From JAITWN01 sp050486285 (lineage in GTDB: Bacteria; Pseudomonadota; Gammaproteobacteria; SZUA-140): a DNA stretch of 64,000 nucleotides. The DNA is taken from the NCBI GenBank assembly GCA_050486285.1, contig JBJHCZ010000013.1, positions 13,650 to 77,649 on the forward strand, given 5' to 3'. The notes beneath the pieces are model-generated. The model had not been told where the DNA came from, searched no databases, and was given only the letters and a program-made list of their open reading frames with translations. Below, piece after piece: positions 56,730-64,000 of the stretch (the stretch's first letter is position 1; the number at the start of each line of letters is the position of its first letter). Position numbers and translations under genes: made by a program.

Positions 56730-57233
56730 TCAGGGTAAAGCCGGGGTATAGTGCCCGCGCTCCAGCCGGAACACAAAGCAGTCGTCCACCCCGAAGCGGC
56801 GGCGCTCGACGAATTCGAAACCGAAGCGCTGATAGAAACGATGGGCGCGGATGTTGTCGGCGAGCGGATCGACCACTACTGCGGTGACGCCGGGATCTGC
56901 GAAGCAGCGGGCCAGCGCCGCGCGCATCATCTGCGTGCCGTAGCCCCGGCCGACATCGCCGGGCTCGCCGATCCAGATGTCGATCGCGCGCAGGCCGGGC
57001 GGAACGTCGCCCCAGTAATGTTCCTCTTCGCGCGCCGGGTCGATGATCTCGACATAGCCGACCGGACGGCCATCATCCTCGGCGATCAGCTGTTCGCGCC
57101 AGTCGGGATGCTTGTGCAGCTCGGTCTCCCAGCCCCAGTCGTCGTTCGGGTTCGACGCGATGATATGGGGCTGCTCGTCCCAGTGGCGGAGCAGGGCGAC
57201 GTCGTCGGGGCTGGCGGGGCGCAAGCGGATCAC
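56730..57233 (-). CDS. GNAT family N-acetyltransferase
   Basis: About 167 residues from GTG 57233 (VIRLRPASPDDVALLRHW). The acetyl-CoA loop is GRGYGTQMMRAAL (near 105), preceded by AIDIWIGEPGDV and followed by VDPLADNIRAHRFYQRFGF. It resembles the AAC(6') and related GNAT subgroup by its DNxRAxxxYxxxGF end, but the substrate is unknown. It starts about 16 bp after the dioxygenase stop and shares its strand and probably its operon. Confidence 0.82.
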   Translation of the reverse strand: MIRLRPASPDDVALLRHWDEQPHIIASNPNDDWGWETELHKHPDWREQLIAEDDGRPVGYVEIIDPAREEEHYWGDVPPGLRAIDIWIGEPGDVGRGYGTQMMRAALARCFADPGVTAVVVDPLADNIRAHRFYQRFGFEFVERRRFGVDDCFVFRLERGHYTPALP

Positions 57234-57249
57234 GGGCGTTGCGCGATCA

Positions 57250-58077
57250 TCATGCAGGCGCCGATGCGCCGGCCGGCACGCCGAAGCGGAACCCCGATTG
57301 CACGCTGCCCATGACCTCGCCGTGAAAGGCTTGCGTGCCTGCCTCGTCATGCGCCGCGCCGGCAACGACATGCAGTGGCAGGAGATGCTCCTCGCGCGGA
57401 TGCGATTCGCGACCGCCCGGCGCCTCCTGCCAGCGGGCGAGCCGATGCGCGCGCGCATCGCCGGTCATCGCGATGGTCTCGGCCAGCCAGTCGTCGAAGC
57501 GTACCGAATCCGGATCGAGCGGACCGCCGTTGCGACGGAAGCGGCGCATGTTGTGATAGCTCATGCCGCTGCCGATGATCAGCACGCCCTCGTCCCGGAG
57601 CGGCGCCAGCGCCCGACCGAGCGCAAGGTGCGCCTTTGGGTCGAGATCCGTACGCAGCGACAGCTGCACGACCGGGACATCGGCGTCCGGAAAGGCGAGC
57701 TTCAGCGGGATGAACACGCCGTGATCGAGACCGCGCGTGTCATCGGCGGCATGCGCGATGCCGTTCGCGTGCAGCAGTGTCAGTATCCGCTGCGCCAGCG
57801 CCGGCGAACCGGCCGCGGGCCAGGTCAACTGGTAGGTCGATGCCGGGAAGCCGTGGTAATCGAACAGGAGCCCGGGGCGGGGCGCGGTGTTCACCGTGAA
57901 CACCGGCCCCTCCCAGTGCGCCGAGATCACCAGGAGCGCCGCAGGCCGCGCGCCGGCCTCGCGTTCGAGCGCGCGCAGCCATGCGGCCATGTCGTCCCAG
58001 GCGCCGGCCGGTTCCCACGCCATGAAGAAGCAGGGGCCGGCGCCATGCGGGATATACAGGGTTGGAAACGTCGTCAT
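57250..58077 (-). CDS. LigB-type extradiol dioxygenase family protein (DODA/YgiD-like)
   Basis: About 275 residues from ATG 58077 (MTTFPTLYIPHGAGPCFF). Class III extradiol signatures: His in IPHGAGP (residue 11), VISAHWEG (near 53) and RGLDHGVFIPLKLAFPDADV (near 120), plus IIGSGMSYHNMR (near 170) which supplies the last ligand. Members open catecholic rings such as DOPA. It lies between GNAT and DoxX under a divergent LysR gene, a setting typical of phenol or quinone stress responses. Confidence 0.88.
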   Translation of the reverse strand: MTTFPTLYIPHGAGPCFFMAWEPAGAWDDMAAWLRALEREAGARPAALLVISAHWEGPVFTVNTAPRPGLLFDYHGFPASTYQLTWPAAGSPALAQRILTLLHANGIAHAADDTRGLDHGVFIPLKLAFPDADVPVVQLSLRTDLDPKAHLALGRALAPLRDEGVLIIGSGMSYHNMRRFRRNGGPLDPDSVRFDDWLAETIAMTGDARAHRLARWQEAPGGRESHPREEHLLPLHVVAGAAHDEAGTQAFHGEVMGSVQSGFRFGVPAGASAPA

Positions 58078-58106
58078 CGGAGTCTCCCGGATGTTTCGGC
58101 GGCCGC

Positions 58107-58580
58107 TCATATCCGCACGCCGAGCCTGCGGTCGAGCGACCATTCACCACCGCCGCGCACGAAGATCGCCAGCGCCAGGATCGCCCACATCAGAGGATAC
58201 TCGATGCCGCCCTGGTTCCAGAAAAAGCCGTTCGGGATATGCACGGTCAGCGCGACCACGAGCAGGCCCGCGACCGCGAGCGCGACCGGACGGGTCAGCA
58301 ACCCGAGTACCAGCGCGATGCCGCCGAAGAATTCGATGCCGCCGGCGACCGCGGCCCAGAGCACGCCGGGGGACATCCCGAGCGCCCCTTCGAAGAACTG
58401 CCCGGTGCCGTTCAGCCCGCCGCCGCCGAACCAGCCGAACAGTTTCTGGGCGCCATGCGGGATCAGCATCAGGCCGGTCACGATACGCACCATCGGCCAG
58501 GCATAGGGCGACGCGCGGTCGAGCGCGTCCGAGACGCCGGGGACGGAGAGGGTTCGCGAGGTCTGTACATTCGTATTCAT
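58107..58580 (-). CDS. DoxX family membrane protein
   Basis: About 157 residues from ATG 58580, with AAGGAGA 6 nt upstream. Four helices and the DoxX signatures IVTGLMLIPHGAQKLFGWFGG and FFGGIALVLGLLTRPVALAV are seen. DoxX proteins are quinone-linked or thiosulfate-linked in some species and otherwise undefined. It heads the DoxX-dioxygenase-GNAT operon and diverges from the LysR gene. Confidence 0.92.
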   Translation of the reverse strand: MNTNVQTSRTLSVPGVSDALDRASPYAWPMVRIVTGLMLIPHGAQKLFGWFGGGGLNGTGQFFEGALGMSPGVLWAAVAGGIEFFGGIALVLGLLTRPVALAVAGLLVVALTVHIPNGFFWNQGGIEYPLMWAILALAIFVRGGGEWSLDRRLGVRI

Positions 58581-58642
58581 GGTTCGTCTCCTTGGTAAGT
58601 GGTTGTCGGATCGTCGGTCACAGGCACAGAGGCCCTGTGGAG

Positions 58643-58711
58643 TTGACTGTATCGTCGTTTCCATTTTGTAAATAGACAGCTAGAATGGAACATATGGTTG
58701 ATAAAATGGAA
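58643..58711. promoter_or_regulatory. LysR autoregulatory/operator region
   Basis: TTCCATT (58659-58665) and AATGGAA (58684-58690) form an inverted repeat with an 18-bp spacer; a further AATGGAA lies at 58705-58711. A TTGACT -35-like box (58643-58648) precedes them. The site covers the LysR start and the region divergent from doxX, as expected for a LysR operator. Confidence 0.5.
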
Positions 58712-59629
58712 ACCATTGGCGGGGCCGTCGAGGACGTGCGCGCATTCTGCGCCGTCATCGAACTCGGGACGATCTCGGCCGCCGCACGCCGGCTCGGCGA
58801 GACCAAGGGCGGCGTCAGCCGGCGCATCTCGCGGCTCGAGCGCCGGCTCGGGGCCGGTCTGCTGACGCGCACGCCGCGCGCGGTCAGCGCGACCGAGGAG
58901 GGGCGGGCCTTTTTCGCGAAGGCGCAGGATGCGCTGGCGCTGCTCGACGAGGCGGCCGAGGGCGCGCGGCAATCGCGCGTGGTGCCGCGCGGGCATCTGC
59001 GCGTCACCGCGCCGCACGATATCGGGCTCGACGTGTTGCCGGAACTGCTGACCGCATTCCGCGCCGCGCAGCCGCAGATCACCGTCGAACTGCTGCTCAG
59101 CGACGCAACCCTCGACCTCGCCGCGAACCGCATCGACCTCGCATTGCGCGCGACCACCGGCCCGCTGCCGGACATGGGCTATCGCGCGACGATGTTGATC
59201 GACCTCCGCATCGGGCTCTATGCCGCGCCGTCCTATCTGGCCGGACAGCCGCCGCCGCAGGCGCCCGCCGATCTCGCATCGCATGCATTGATCACGAGCC
59301 GCGAGACCGCGCGCGGCGCGTCGCGCCTCGCGCTGGTCAACGACAAGGGACGCCGCGCCGAGGTGCAGTACCGCCCGGTCATGTATGTCAGCGACTTCGC
59401 CGGCGCGCATCGGCTGCTGCTCGCCGGCGCCGGCATCGGCGCGATCCCCGACATCGTCGCGGCACGCTCGATCGCCGCCGGCCTGCTCGTGCCGGTGCTG
59501 CCGGGCTGGAGCGTGGCGCGCGCGCAGTTACACGCGATCAGTGTCGCGGGGCGGGATGCGCCGGCGCGCGTGAGGGTGTTTCGCGAGTTCATGAAAGATC
59601 GACTGGCGAGATTGATCGCGGCGGGATAG
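58685..59629 (+). CDS. LysR family transcriptional regulator
   Basis: Up to 314 residues; ATG at 58685, 58694 or 58706 are all possible starts. The winged-helix domain (FCAVIELGTISAAARRLGET KGGVSRRISRLERRLG in two blocks, about 18-55) is followed by a substrate-binding domain with two Rossmann-like lobes (RGHLRVTAPHDIGLDVLPELL onward). It is divergent from doxX, so it most likely controls the DoxX-dioxygenase-GNAT operon and itself. The inducer is unknown. Confidence 0.92.
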   Translation: MEHMVDKMETIGGAVEDVRAFCAVIELGTISAAARRLGETKGGVSRRISRLERRLGAGLLTRTPRAVSATEEGRAFFAKAQDALALLDEAAEGARQSRVVPRGHLRVTAPHDIGLDVLPELLTAFRAAQPQITVELLLSDATLDLAANRIDLALRATTGPLPDMGYRATMLIDLRIGLYAAPSYLAGQPPPQAPADLASHALITSRETARGASRLALVNDKGRRAEVQYRPVMYVSDFAGAHRLLLAGAGIGAIPDIVAARSIAAGLLVPVLPGWSVARAQLHAISVAGRDAPARVRVFREFMKDRLARLIAAG

Positions 59630-59646
59630 CGCCCCGGGTCAGCGGT

Positions 59647-60360
59647 TCAGAGGCCCTTCGCGATCAGCACGAGCGCGCTCGCAGTGGAGATCGCGAGCAC
59701 CGCGACGCGGGTGTAGCCGCGGTCGAGCAGGCCCGCGATCGGGGCAGCGAGGACATAGCCGGCGAGGAAGCCGGGGATCAGGTAAAGGCCGAGACGCAGT
59801 TCGTGCGCGCCGAAATGACCGGCGAGGTGCAGGAACGCGACCATCATCACCGACGACAGGAAATACAGAAAGCCGAGCGTCGCCCGCAGCGTGCGGCCGT
59901 CCTCGTGCTGATACAGCAGCGCCAGCACCGGCGCGCCGATCGCCGCCGTCGTGCCCATGAAGCCGGACAGTGTGCCCGCGGCCGTAAGGCTCGGCCGGGT
60001 GAACGGGATCCGGGTCCCGACGGCGGTGATCGCGACCGCCAGCAGCACCAGCGCGCCGAACAGCACGCCGGCGCGATCGAGCGGGACGGCCGACAGACTC
60101 AGCGCGCCGAGCACGGTCCCGGCGACCAGGCCTGCGACCAGTATCTTCATGTTCAGGAAGTTGATGTGCCGACGGCCGCGCCAGGCCATCAGCGTCGACA
60201 GCGCGAGGCTCGCGAAGATCACCGGCCCCGGGATCAGTTCGAGGCTGATCAGTCCGAGCAGCGGGACGATGATCAGCCCCGCGCCGAGCCCGGTCGATGC
60301 CTGCAGGATCGCGCCAAGCGTGATGACGCCGGCGCAGAGGGCGAGACTGACGATCGTGAT
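59647..60360 (-). CDS. TauE/SafE (TSUP) family permease with a disrupted start
   Basis: The open frame (about 237 residues) has seven to eight hydrophobic helices and reads ITLGAILQASTGLGAG near its start, as in TSUP sulfur-anion or organic-anion permeases. It has no normal start: the minus strand reads ATG TAA ATC ACG (60366-60355), so the expected ATG is followed at once by a stop. A form ATG AAA ATC would give the natural N-terminus MKITIVSLAL. The first standard start inside is GTG 60222, which would lose about 45 residues and at least one helix. It may be a recent pseudogene or use a non-standard start. Confidence 0.72.
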   Translation of the reverse strand: MTIVSLALCAGVITLGAILQASTGLGAGLIIVPLLGLISLELIPGPVIFASLALSTLMAWRGRRHINFLNMKILVAGLVAGTVLGALSLSAVPLDRAGVLFGALVLLAVAITAVGTRIPFTRPSLTAAGTLSGFMGTTAAIGAPVLALLYQHEDGRTLRATLGFLYFLSSVMMVAFLHLAGHFGAHELRLGLYLIPGFLAGYVLAAPIAGLLDRGYTRVAVLAISTASALVLIAKGL

Positions 60361-60378
60361 TTACATCGGACGCGATCG

Positions 60379-60972
60379 TTATCGCTGCTGCAGCTCGCGA
60401 TGGCGGAAGCAGTCGGTGACATGGTCGTTGACCATGCCCGCCGCCTGCATGAAGGCATAGCAGATCGTCGAGCCGACGAAGTTGAAGCCGCGCTTCTTCA
60501 GGTCCTTGCTGAGCCGGTCGGAGAGTTCGGTGCGCGCCGGGATGTCCGCGAGGCGCTTCCTGTTATTTTGCAGCGGCGCGCCGTCGACATAGTCCCACAG
60601 GAAGGCATCGAGCGAGCCGAATTCCTCGCGGAGTTCGAGCGTCGCCCGCGCGTTGCGGATCGCCGATTCGATCTTTAGCCGGTTGCGCACGATGCCCGGG
60701 TCGTTCATGAGCCGCGCGACATCGCGTTTGGTGTAGCGCGCTATGCGCTCGCAGTCGAAGCCGTCGAAGGCCTTGCGGTAGTTCTCGCGCTTCTTCAGGA
60801 TCGTCAGCCAGCTCAGGCCCGCCTGCGCGCCATCGAGTATCAGGGACTCGAACAGCCGGCGGTCGTCATGGAGCGGGACGCCCCATTCCTCGTCGTGGTA
60901 GGTGACATACAGCGGATCAGAGCCGCACCAGGTGCAGCGGGGTGGGGTGGTCCTGTTGCGTGGGGCGGGCAT
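60379..60972 (-). CDS. tag: DNA-3-methyladenine glycosylase I
   Basis: The 197-residue enzyme removes 3-methyladenine from alkylated DNA. The zinc-binding snap is CTWCGSDPLYVTYHDEEWG (Cys and His) with C-terminal His and Cys in MVNDHVTDCFRH. Other markers: FESLILDGAQAGLSWLTIL, with the catalytic Glu, and FVGSTICYAFMQAAG. It is in the standard family length. It is the last gene with backbone-like base composition. Confidence 0.95.
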   Translation of the reverse strand: MPAPRNRTTPPRCTWCGSDPLYVTYHDEEWGVPLHDDRRLFESLILDGAQAGLSWLTILKKRENYRKAFDGFDCERIARYTKRDVARLMNDPGIVRNRLKIESAIRNARATLELREEFGSLDAFLWDYVDGAPLQNNRKRLADIPARTELSDRLSKDLKKRGFNFVGSTICYAFMQAAGMVNDHVTDCFRHRELQQR

Positions 60973-61124
60973 CGGGATAGATTACCGATGCACCGTACCG
61001 GCGTCGAACCTTGGGTTTTCTAAGGCTCGACTCACCAACATATCGATGTGTTCGCGCAGGCTGTTACCGGGTGCATCTGCTTTATAAGCAGCCTTTCATA
61101 TCAAAGCGACGTCACTTAAATAAG
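60973..61124. other. Boundary region between backbone and accessory DNA
   Basis: Base composition falls across these 152 bp from GC-rich to AT-rich (for example 61080-61140). I see no gene, tRNA or repeat. A short GCTTTATAAGC palindrome lies at about 61078-61088. Confidence 0.35.
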
Positions 61125-62108
61125 TTATTTTTCCATATTATCACCCAGCTCGACAATTCCAGTCACCAAAGGCGACTCGGACCGATAAGGAACTTTGCAG
61201 GAAGGGACGATATTTGCTGCCGCATCAAGATGCAGATCTTGGTCATCAAAGAACACGTGCGGGCGAAAAGCCTTGAGAACTTTAGCTTTTTCAAGTCCGC
61301 CGAGGAAGAAAATTTCATTGACGTACACACCCCAATGGCGGAGGGTCTTGATTACCCTTAGCTCCGCTGGAGCGCTCCTAGCCGTTACAATTGCTATTCG
61401 AACAGGGGAGAACTCCACCCGAGATGGTAGTCGCTCTTGCAGTCGGGAGAGTTTACGAAGGAGGACTGCATACGGACCGTCTGCCATGGGAACATCCTGC
61501 TTCAAGTCTTCGTTGGCATGGAAGCCATCAAGGCCTTCGGCTTTGTAGACAAGTTCACTGCTCTCGTCAAAAAGAACAGCGTCACCATCAAACGCGAATC
61601 TCACTTGGCCTTCGGGAATTGCGGTATGATCCCTCGGCGGATCCTTTACTATCGCCGCAGCACATTGGCCGCCATCAATAACGCGTTGTGCATCTCGAAT
61701 ATTTGTTGTTAGGAACAAATCAGCGTCATAGGCTTCGAGATATTCGACTACCGATTCGCCGCCAGTGAATGCATGACGAGTAATCTGAAGTTTCCGCGAT
61801 CGGATGTTGTTGAATACCCGCACCCCTGTTTCTGGACTGTTGCGAGACATTACAACAACCTCGACGAGAGGGTCGTCGCCTACTTTCATGTGCTGATTCA
61901 GTGCAAGTAGTGCTTCGACAAGTGGCATACCGGTGCCGTCGCTTAGCGGATCGTTTTCGCGCTCTCTGGTGTAGGCCCGATACTCTGACACAGCTGTTTC
62001 CCGATCTTCAGAGAATCTTGCACGGAACACTTTGTCTGATTCTGACAGATTAAATAGAGCAGTAGACGAGATTCCCACTACAAGAGTATCTGAAAGGTCA
62101 AGTGACAT
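61125..62108 (-). CDS. 5'-nucleotidase (cytosolic cN-I-like family)
   Basis: The 327-residue protein matches the cytosolic 5'-nucleotidase family PF06189: VVGISSTALFNL near the start, VVVMSRNSPETGVRVFNNI, FTGGESVVEYLEAYDADLFLTT, VRFAFDGDAVLFDESSE (nucleophile Asp of the HAD fold) and HVFFDDQDLHLDAA (metal Asp). It hydrolyses nucleoside monophosphates in the cytoplasm. Codon use is more AT-rich than the backbone, pointing to horizontal transfer. In the 83-bp gap upstream (62109-62191) nothing is seen. Confidence 0.88.
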   Translation of the reverse strand: MSLDLSDTLVVGISSTALFNLSESDKVFRARFSEDRETAVSEYRAYTRERENDPLSDGTGMPLVEALLALNQHMKVGDDPLVEVVVMSRNSPETGVRVFNNIRSRKLQITRHAFTGGESVVEYLEAYDADLFLTTNIRDAQRVIDGGQCAAAIVKDPPRDHTAIPEGQVRFAFDGDAVLFDESSELVYKAEGLDGFHANEDLKQDVPMADGPYAVLLRKLSRLQERLPSRVEFSPVRIAIVTARSAPAELRVIKTLRHWGVYVNEIFFLGGLEKAKVLKAFRPHVFFDDQDLHLDAAANIVPSCKVPYRSESPLVTGIVELGDNMEK

Positions 62109-62191
62109 CGTTATCTCGGTAAGACATAGCGTTTGATCTTAGGTCTCGGCTCGTGTGGGCCGTCGTGCTTGCAGCTGGATTGTTAGGCGAA

Positions 62192-62878
62192 TTACGCGCG
62201 GCGATTGCGAGGGAGTTTGATGACGTTGGATTGCGATTGATTGGCATACGTATCCCAATCAGGTACGTACTCATCAGCCTGATTGCCCCAGACAAACCAG
62301 CCCTTGCGCTGGCCGCGTGCAAACAACTCAATGAAGGGGGCCGGGCTACAAGCTTCTATGAGGTCATATTGCTCATCAGGCTTGCGACTATGTTCTCGCT
62401 TCTGTGTGGAAATTATGTTTTCCTGGCTGCGGCCTGGTTGGAGAGTGCGAGCACTTTTGCCACGCACGCCAAACAGAATGATTTCCGTAACATTGCGGAA
62501 GTAGAAGCCAACTCCACGACGATCAGGGCCGCCGTCTTTGCGAACTTTGTACCAAATAAGATTAGTCTTGTAGGTGAATCCCCAATGGCTCATAACCGCC
62601 AAGCCATCAGGGAGAAGTGCGTTAGGCACCCATAAATAAAGATGGGCAGTATCTTTAACAACCGCTTCAACAGGAAGGTCTTTGATTTCCTGAAGAGACA
62701 TCGTCGGGTAACGATTAAGACGTTTATGCTCCGGTGCCATTTTCCCGGTTCGGTTAGCAAACTGCCACGGTGGATCAGCTAGGACTGTTGAAAACTTCTT
62801 CTTGCCCACTGATTCAAGAAGATTATCGCTAGCATTGCTCATTGCCAAACCCTCGACCAAAGCACCCAGTGGACTCAT
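62192..62878 (-). CDS. MT-A70 family DNA adenine methyltransferase
   Basis: The 228-residue protein has the catalytic motif VLADPPWQF (DPPW, near residue 34) and the MT-A70 fold (AHLYLWVPNALLPDGLAVM, TNLIWYKVRK, VTEIILFGVRG). It transfers methyl to N6 of adenine. ATG at 62878 overlaps the endonuclease stop (ATGA); ATG 62842, with GAGGG upstream, is also plausible. Its link to a BglII/BstYI-like nuclease makes it the protective methylase of a type II system (target probably containing GATC, inference). Confidence 0.88.
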   Translation of the reverse strand: MSPLGALVEGLAMSNASDNLLESVGKKKFSTVLADPPWQFANRTGKMAPEHKRLNRYPTMSLQEIKDLPVEAVVKDTAHLYLWVPNALLPDGLAVMSHWGFTYKTNLIWYKVRKDGGPDRRGVGFYFRNVTEIILFGVRGKSARTLQPGRSQENIISTQKREHSRKPDEQYDLIEACSPAPFIELFARGQRKGWFVWGNQADEYVPDWDTYANQSQSNVIKLPRNRRA

Positions 62879-63600
62879 ATGGTAACGATGTCTTTTGGCA
62901 ACCCGATGAGCAGCAATGGACAGGGGTTGCCAACTCCACGACGCACTCGATCTTCAAGTTTTTTCCAGTGCGTTGTGGCTTCACCAAATTTATCAGAAAC
63001 GAAGACGTGTGCCCAACCTTTTTCAAAGGTTCCCTTAGACTTTTCTGCGCTATCGATGAGCCTCTTCTGTCGATCAGTTGGTGCGTAATATTTCTTCACT
63101 TCCTCTGTGCGATTCACGCCATGCTTCAGCGCAAACGCCTCGACGATTTCCCGCATCCCCTCATGCAGAGATTCTCCGCGAGTGATAATAATTCCAATTG
63201 AAATTACGCCATCTGCATGCAAACGCTTAAAGTTCTCCAAATCACGATCAAAGAATGGGTCTTTGTTGTTCCACTCGATCTCCATTGCGCACGCGCCTTT
63301 TGGAAAACGCTTAACATGGTCAATTTCGTGAGATATGGATTCCTTCTCTGCGCCATCAACGATTTTCTTAATTTCAAAGTTATGCTTTTTCCAGCCCTCA
63401 TCAGCTAAGCATTTACGCAAGCGCTGTGTTAATTCACCTTCGCCCCCGCCGCCCTGTATCAACTCAATTGCCGGTATGGTCGCTGCGAGCAGGATCTTTT
63501 CAATTTCAACGATCGCCGTCGGCATATCGTATTTGAGAATTGCTTCTGCGTGATGCAGCGCCAGTACCTGGAAGCCTTTATGTTGAATATTTTCGAACAT
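62875..63600 (-). CDS. BglII/BstYI family type II restriction endonuclease
   Basis: The 241-residue protein resembles the BglII/BstYI family (PF09195): the core EIDHVKRFPKGACAMEIEW then NNKDPFFDRDLENFKRLH (near 90-125) gives an acidic PD-(D/E)xK-type site, Asp followed 13 residues later by Glu-x-Glu. IIITRGESLHEGM and the late VFVSDKFGEATTHWKKLE block are family-like. Relatives cut AGATCT or RGATCY. It is translationally coupled to the MT-A70 gene. Lower GC supports transfer. Confidence 0.8.
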   Translation of the reverse strand: MFENIQHKGFQVLALHHAEAILKYDMPTAIVEIEKILLAATIPAIELIQGGGGEGELTQRLRKCLADEGWKKHNFEIKKIVDGAEKESISHEIDHVKRFPKGACAMEIEWNNKDPFFDRDLENFKRLHADGVISIGIIITRGESLHEGMREIVEAFALKHGVNRTEEVKKYYAPTDRQKRLIDSAEKSKGTFEKGWAHVFVSDKFGEATTHWKKLEDRVRRGVGNPCPLLLIGLPKDIVTI

Positions 63601-63652
63601 TTTCTATACCCGACCTAATTGATATTATACTTCAACGCAGCACAACCAGCTA
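63601..63652. other. Short AT-rich upstream region of the endonuclease gene
   Basis: About 50 bp of AT-rich DNA (TTGATATTATAC at 63619-63630 on the plus strand) between the endonuclease start and the end of the truncated small gene. It probably contains the R-M promoter. Confidence 0.35.
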
Positions 63653-63877
63653 TCAGCGCCACTTTCTTGCGTAACCCTTACGCACAACCTTAACTATGAA
63701 GCTGTTAAGGCCTCGTCCCGCCCTAGCTAAACGTTGCAGCTCATAGACGTTTTCAGATCCCGCGCTCTGGTTGTTGTATAGATAATACCAGCCATCACTG
63801 AACTGAACGGTGATCGCCGCTTCTTCAACGCTATATGCGACGACGCTTGAATTGCCGCCAAGATTTTTGTACCTTGG
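63653..63877 (-). pseudogene. Small KTSC-like protein gene, cut off at its start by an IS
   Basis: On the minus strand about 72 codons are open to the stop at 63655: RYKNLGGNSSVVAYSVEEAA, then VQFSDGWYYLYNNQSAGSEN, then LARAGRGLNSFIVKVVRKGY. This is the pattern of a small protein family of about 75-80 residues whose start is normally M-x-RYKN-L. No start codon is in frame: the sequence just upstream is the IS end (near 63881). The insertion removed the first two or three codons and the promoter. Confidence 0.65.
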
Positions 63878-63878
63878 G

Positions 63879-64000
63879 CTTGACCCGCTGCGGTGGACAC
63901 TTCATCTTCACAAAAAGGAGGAGTGTTCCCGATGGCAAAGAAGCAGCGGATATACACGCCGGAGTTCCGGCAGCAGATGGTCGAGCTGGTCCGGCTCGGG
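63879..64000 (+). mobile_element. Left end of an insertion sequence (IS3-type)
   Basis: The IS starts near TGACCCGCTGCGGTGGACAC (63881-63900), which looks like a terminal inverted repeat with the TGGACAC typical of IS3-family ends. It runs past the window edge, so the length and other end are unseen. It interrupts the small gene to its left. Confidence 0.6.
63932..64000 (+). CDS. Transposase OrfA N-terminus (partial)
   Basis: The 23 visible codons read MAKKQRIYTPEFRQQMVELV then RLG, the start of the helix-turn-helix OrfA of IS3-family transposases. AGGAGG lies about 12 nt before the ATG at 63932. The gene continues beyond the window. Confidence 0.75.
   Translation, partial: MAKKQRIYTPEFRQQMVELVRLG

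Noticed and set aside
63727..63957. 76-codon minus-strand open frame across the IS end
   Set aside because: It is out of frame with the conserved small-protein remnant and spans the IS boundary.

Overview
The window is about 61 kb of high-GC gammaproteobacterial chromosome followed by about 3 kb of AT-richer accessory DNA. Several gene orders are gammaproteobacterial signatures: zapB-like/zapA/6S RNA/ygfA divergent from ygfB/pepP/ubiH/ubiI; yibN-like/secB/gpsA divergent from gpmI/envC/ctpA/yibQ-like; dapF/DUF484/xerC/hslV/hslU/DUF971/ubiE/ubiJ/ubiB; and rpiA divergent from ilvA. A Chromatiales- or Ectothiorhodospiraceae-like organism is my best guess, but the genus cannot be read from the sequence.

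Layout. 0-8.3 kb: hemJ-like gene, a candidate small RNA, a cNMP-binding/rhodanese protein, a 1281-residue FAD/Fe-S dehydrogenase, DUF2905, rpiA, ilvA. 8.4-16.5 kb: a Lys/Ala-rich histone-like peptide, an EVE protein, ygfA, 6S RNA, zapA and its coiled-coil partner, ygfB-pepP-ubiH-ubiI, a CPA1 antiporter. 16.5-25.3 kb: murU-like, gpsA, secB, a rhodanese, gpmI, envC, ctpA, a divergent polysaccharide deacetylase and a DJ-1 protein (envelope and cell-division functions). 25.3-37.3 kb: ubiquinone genes ubiB/J/E, the HslVU protease, xerC, dapF, a patatin, an alkyltransferase-like protein, ubiD, xthA. 37.5-45.5 kb: a compact beta-oxidation operon (fadE, fadI, fadJ-type, acyl-CoA ligase, thioesterase).

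45.7-61 kb is more accessory: a large lipoprotein with a possible TULIP-like C-terminus; a yeast-type cytosine deaminase; an operon of TonB receptor, exported BNR protein with a CECC motif, and thioredoxin-like protein, preceded by an array of GGAATG half-sites and by a second, degraded deaminase 3' end; a BASS/ACR3-type transporter; DUF6544; a GAF-GGDEF cyclase; an exported Vgb-like propeller; a GNAT/LigB-like dioxygenase/DoxX cluster divergent from a LysR regulator; a TauE/SafE permease with a stop at its second codon; and tag. 61-64 kb is lower in GC: a 5'-nucleotidase, a BglII/BstYI-like endonuclease overlapping an MT-A70 methyltransferase, a small gene cut off at its start by an insertion sequence, and the start of that IS's transposase.

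A dispersed 20-bp repeat (GGGGTCAGACTCGTTTGATC), mostly as inverted pairs with about 32-33 bp between arms, sits between genes, chiefly at convergent 3' ends. The items most worth following up are the candidate Hfq-type small RNA at 0.57-0.65 kb, the TonB/BNR/redoxin operon with its operator array, the TULIP-like lipoprotein, the GGGGTCAGA repeat family, and the restriction-modification pair. No tRNA, rRNA or CRISPR array was seen.
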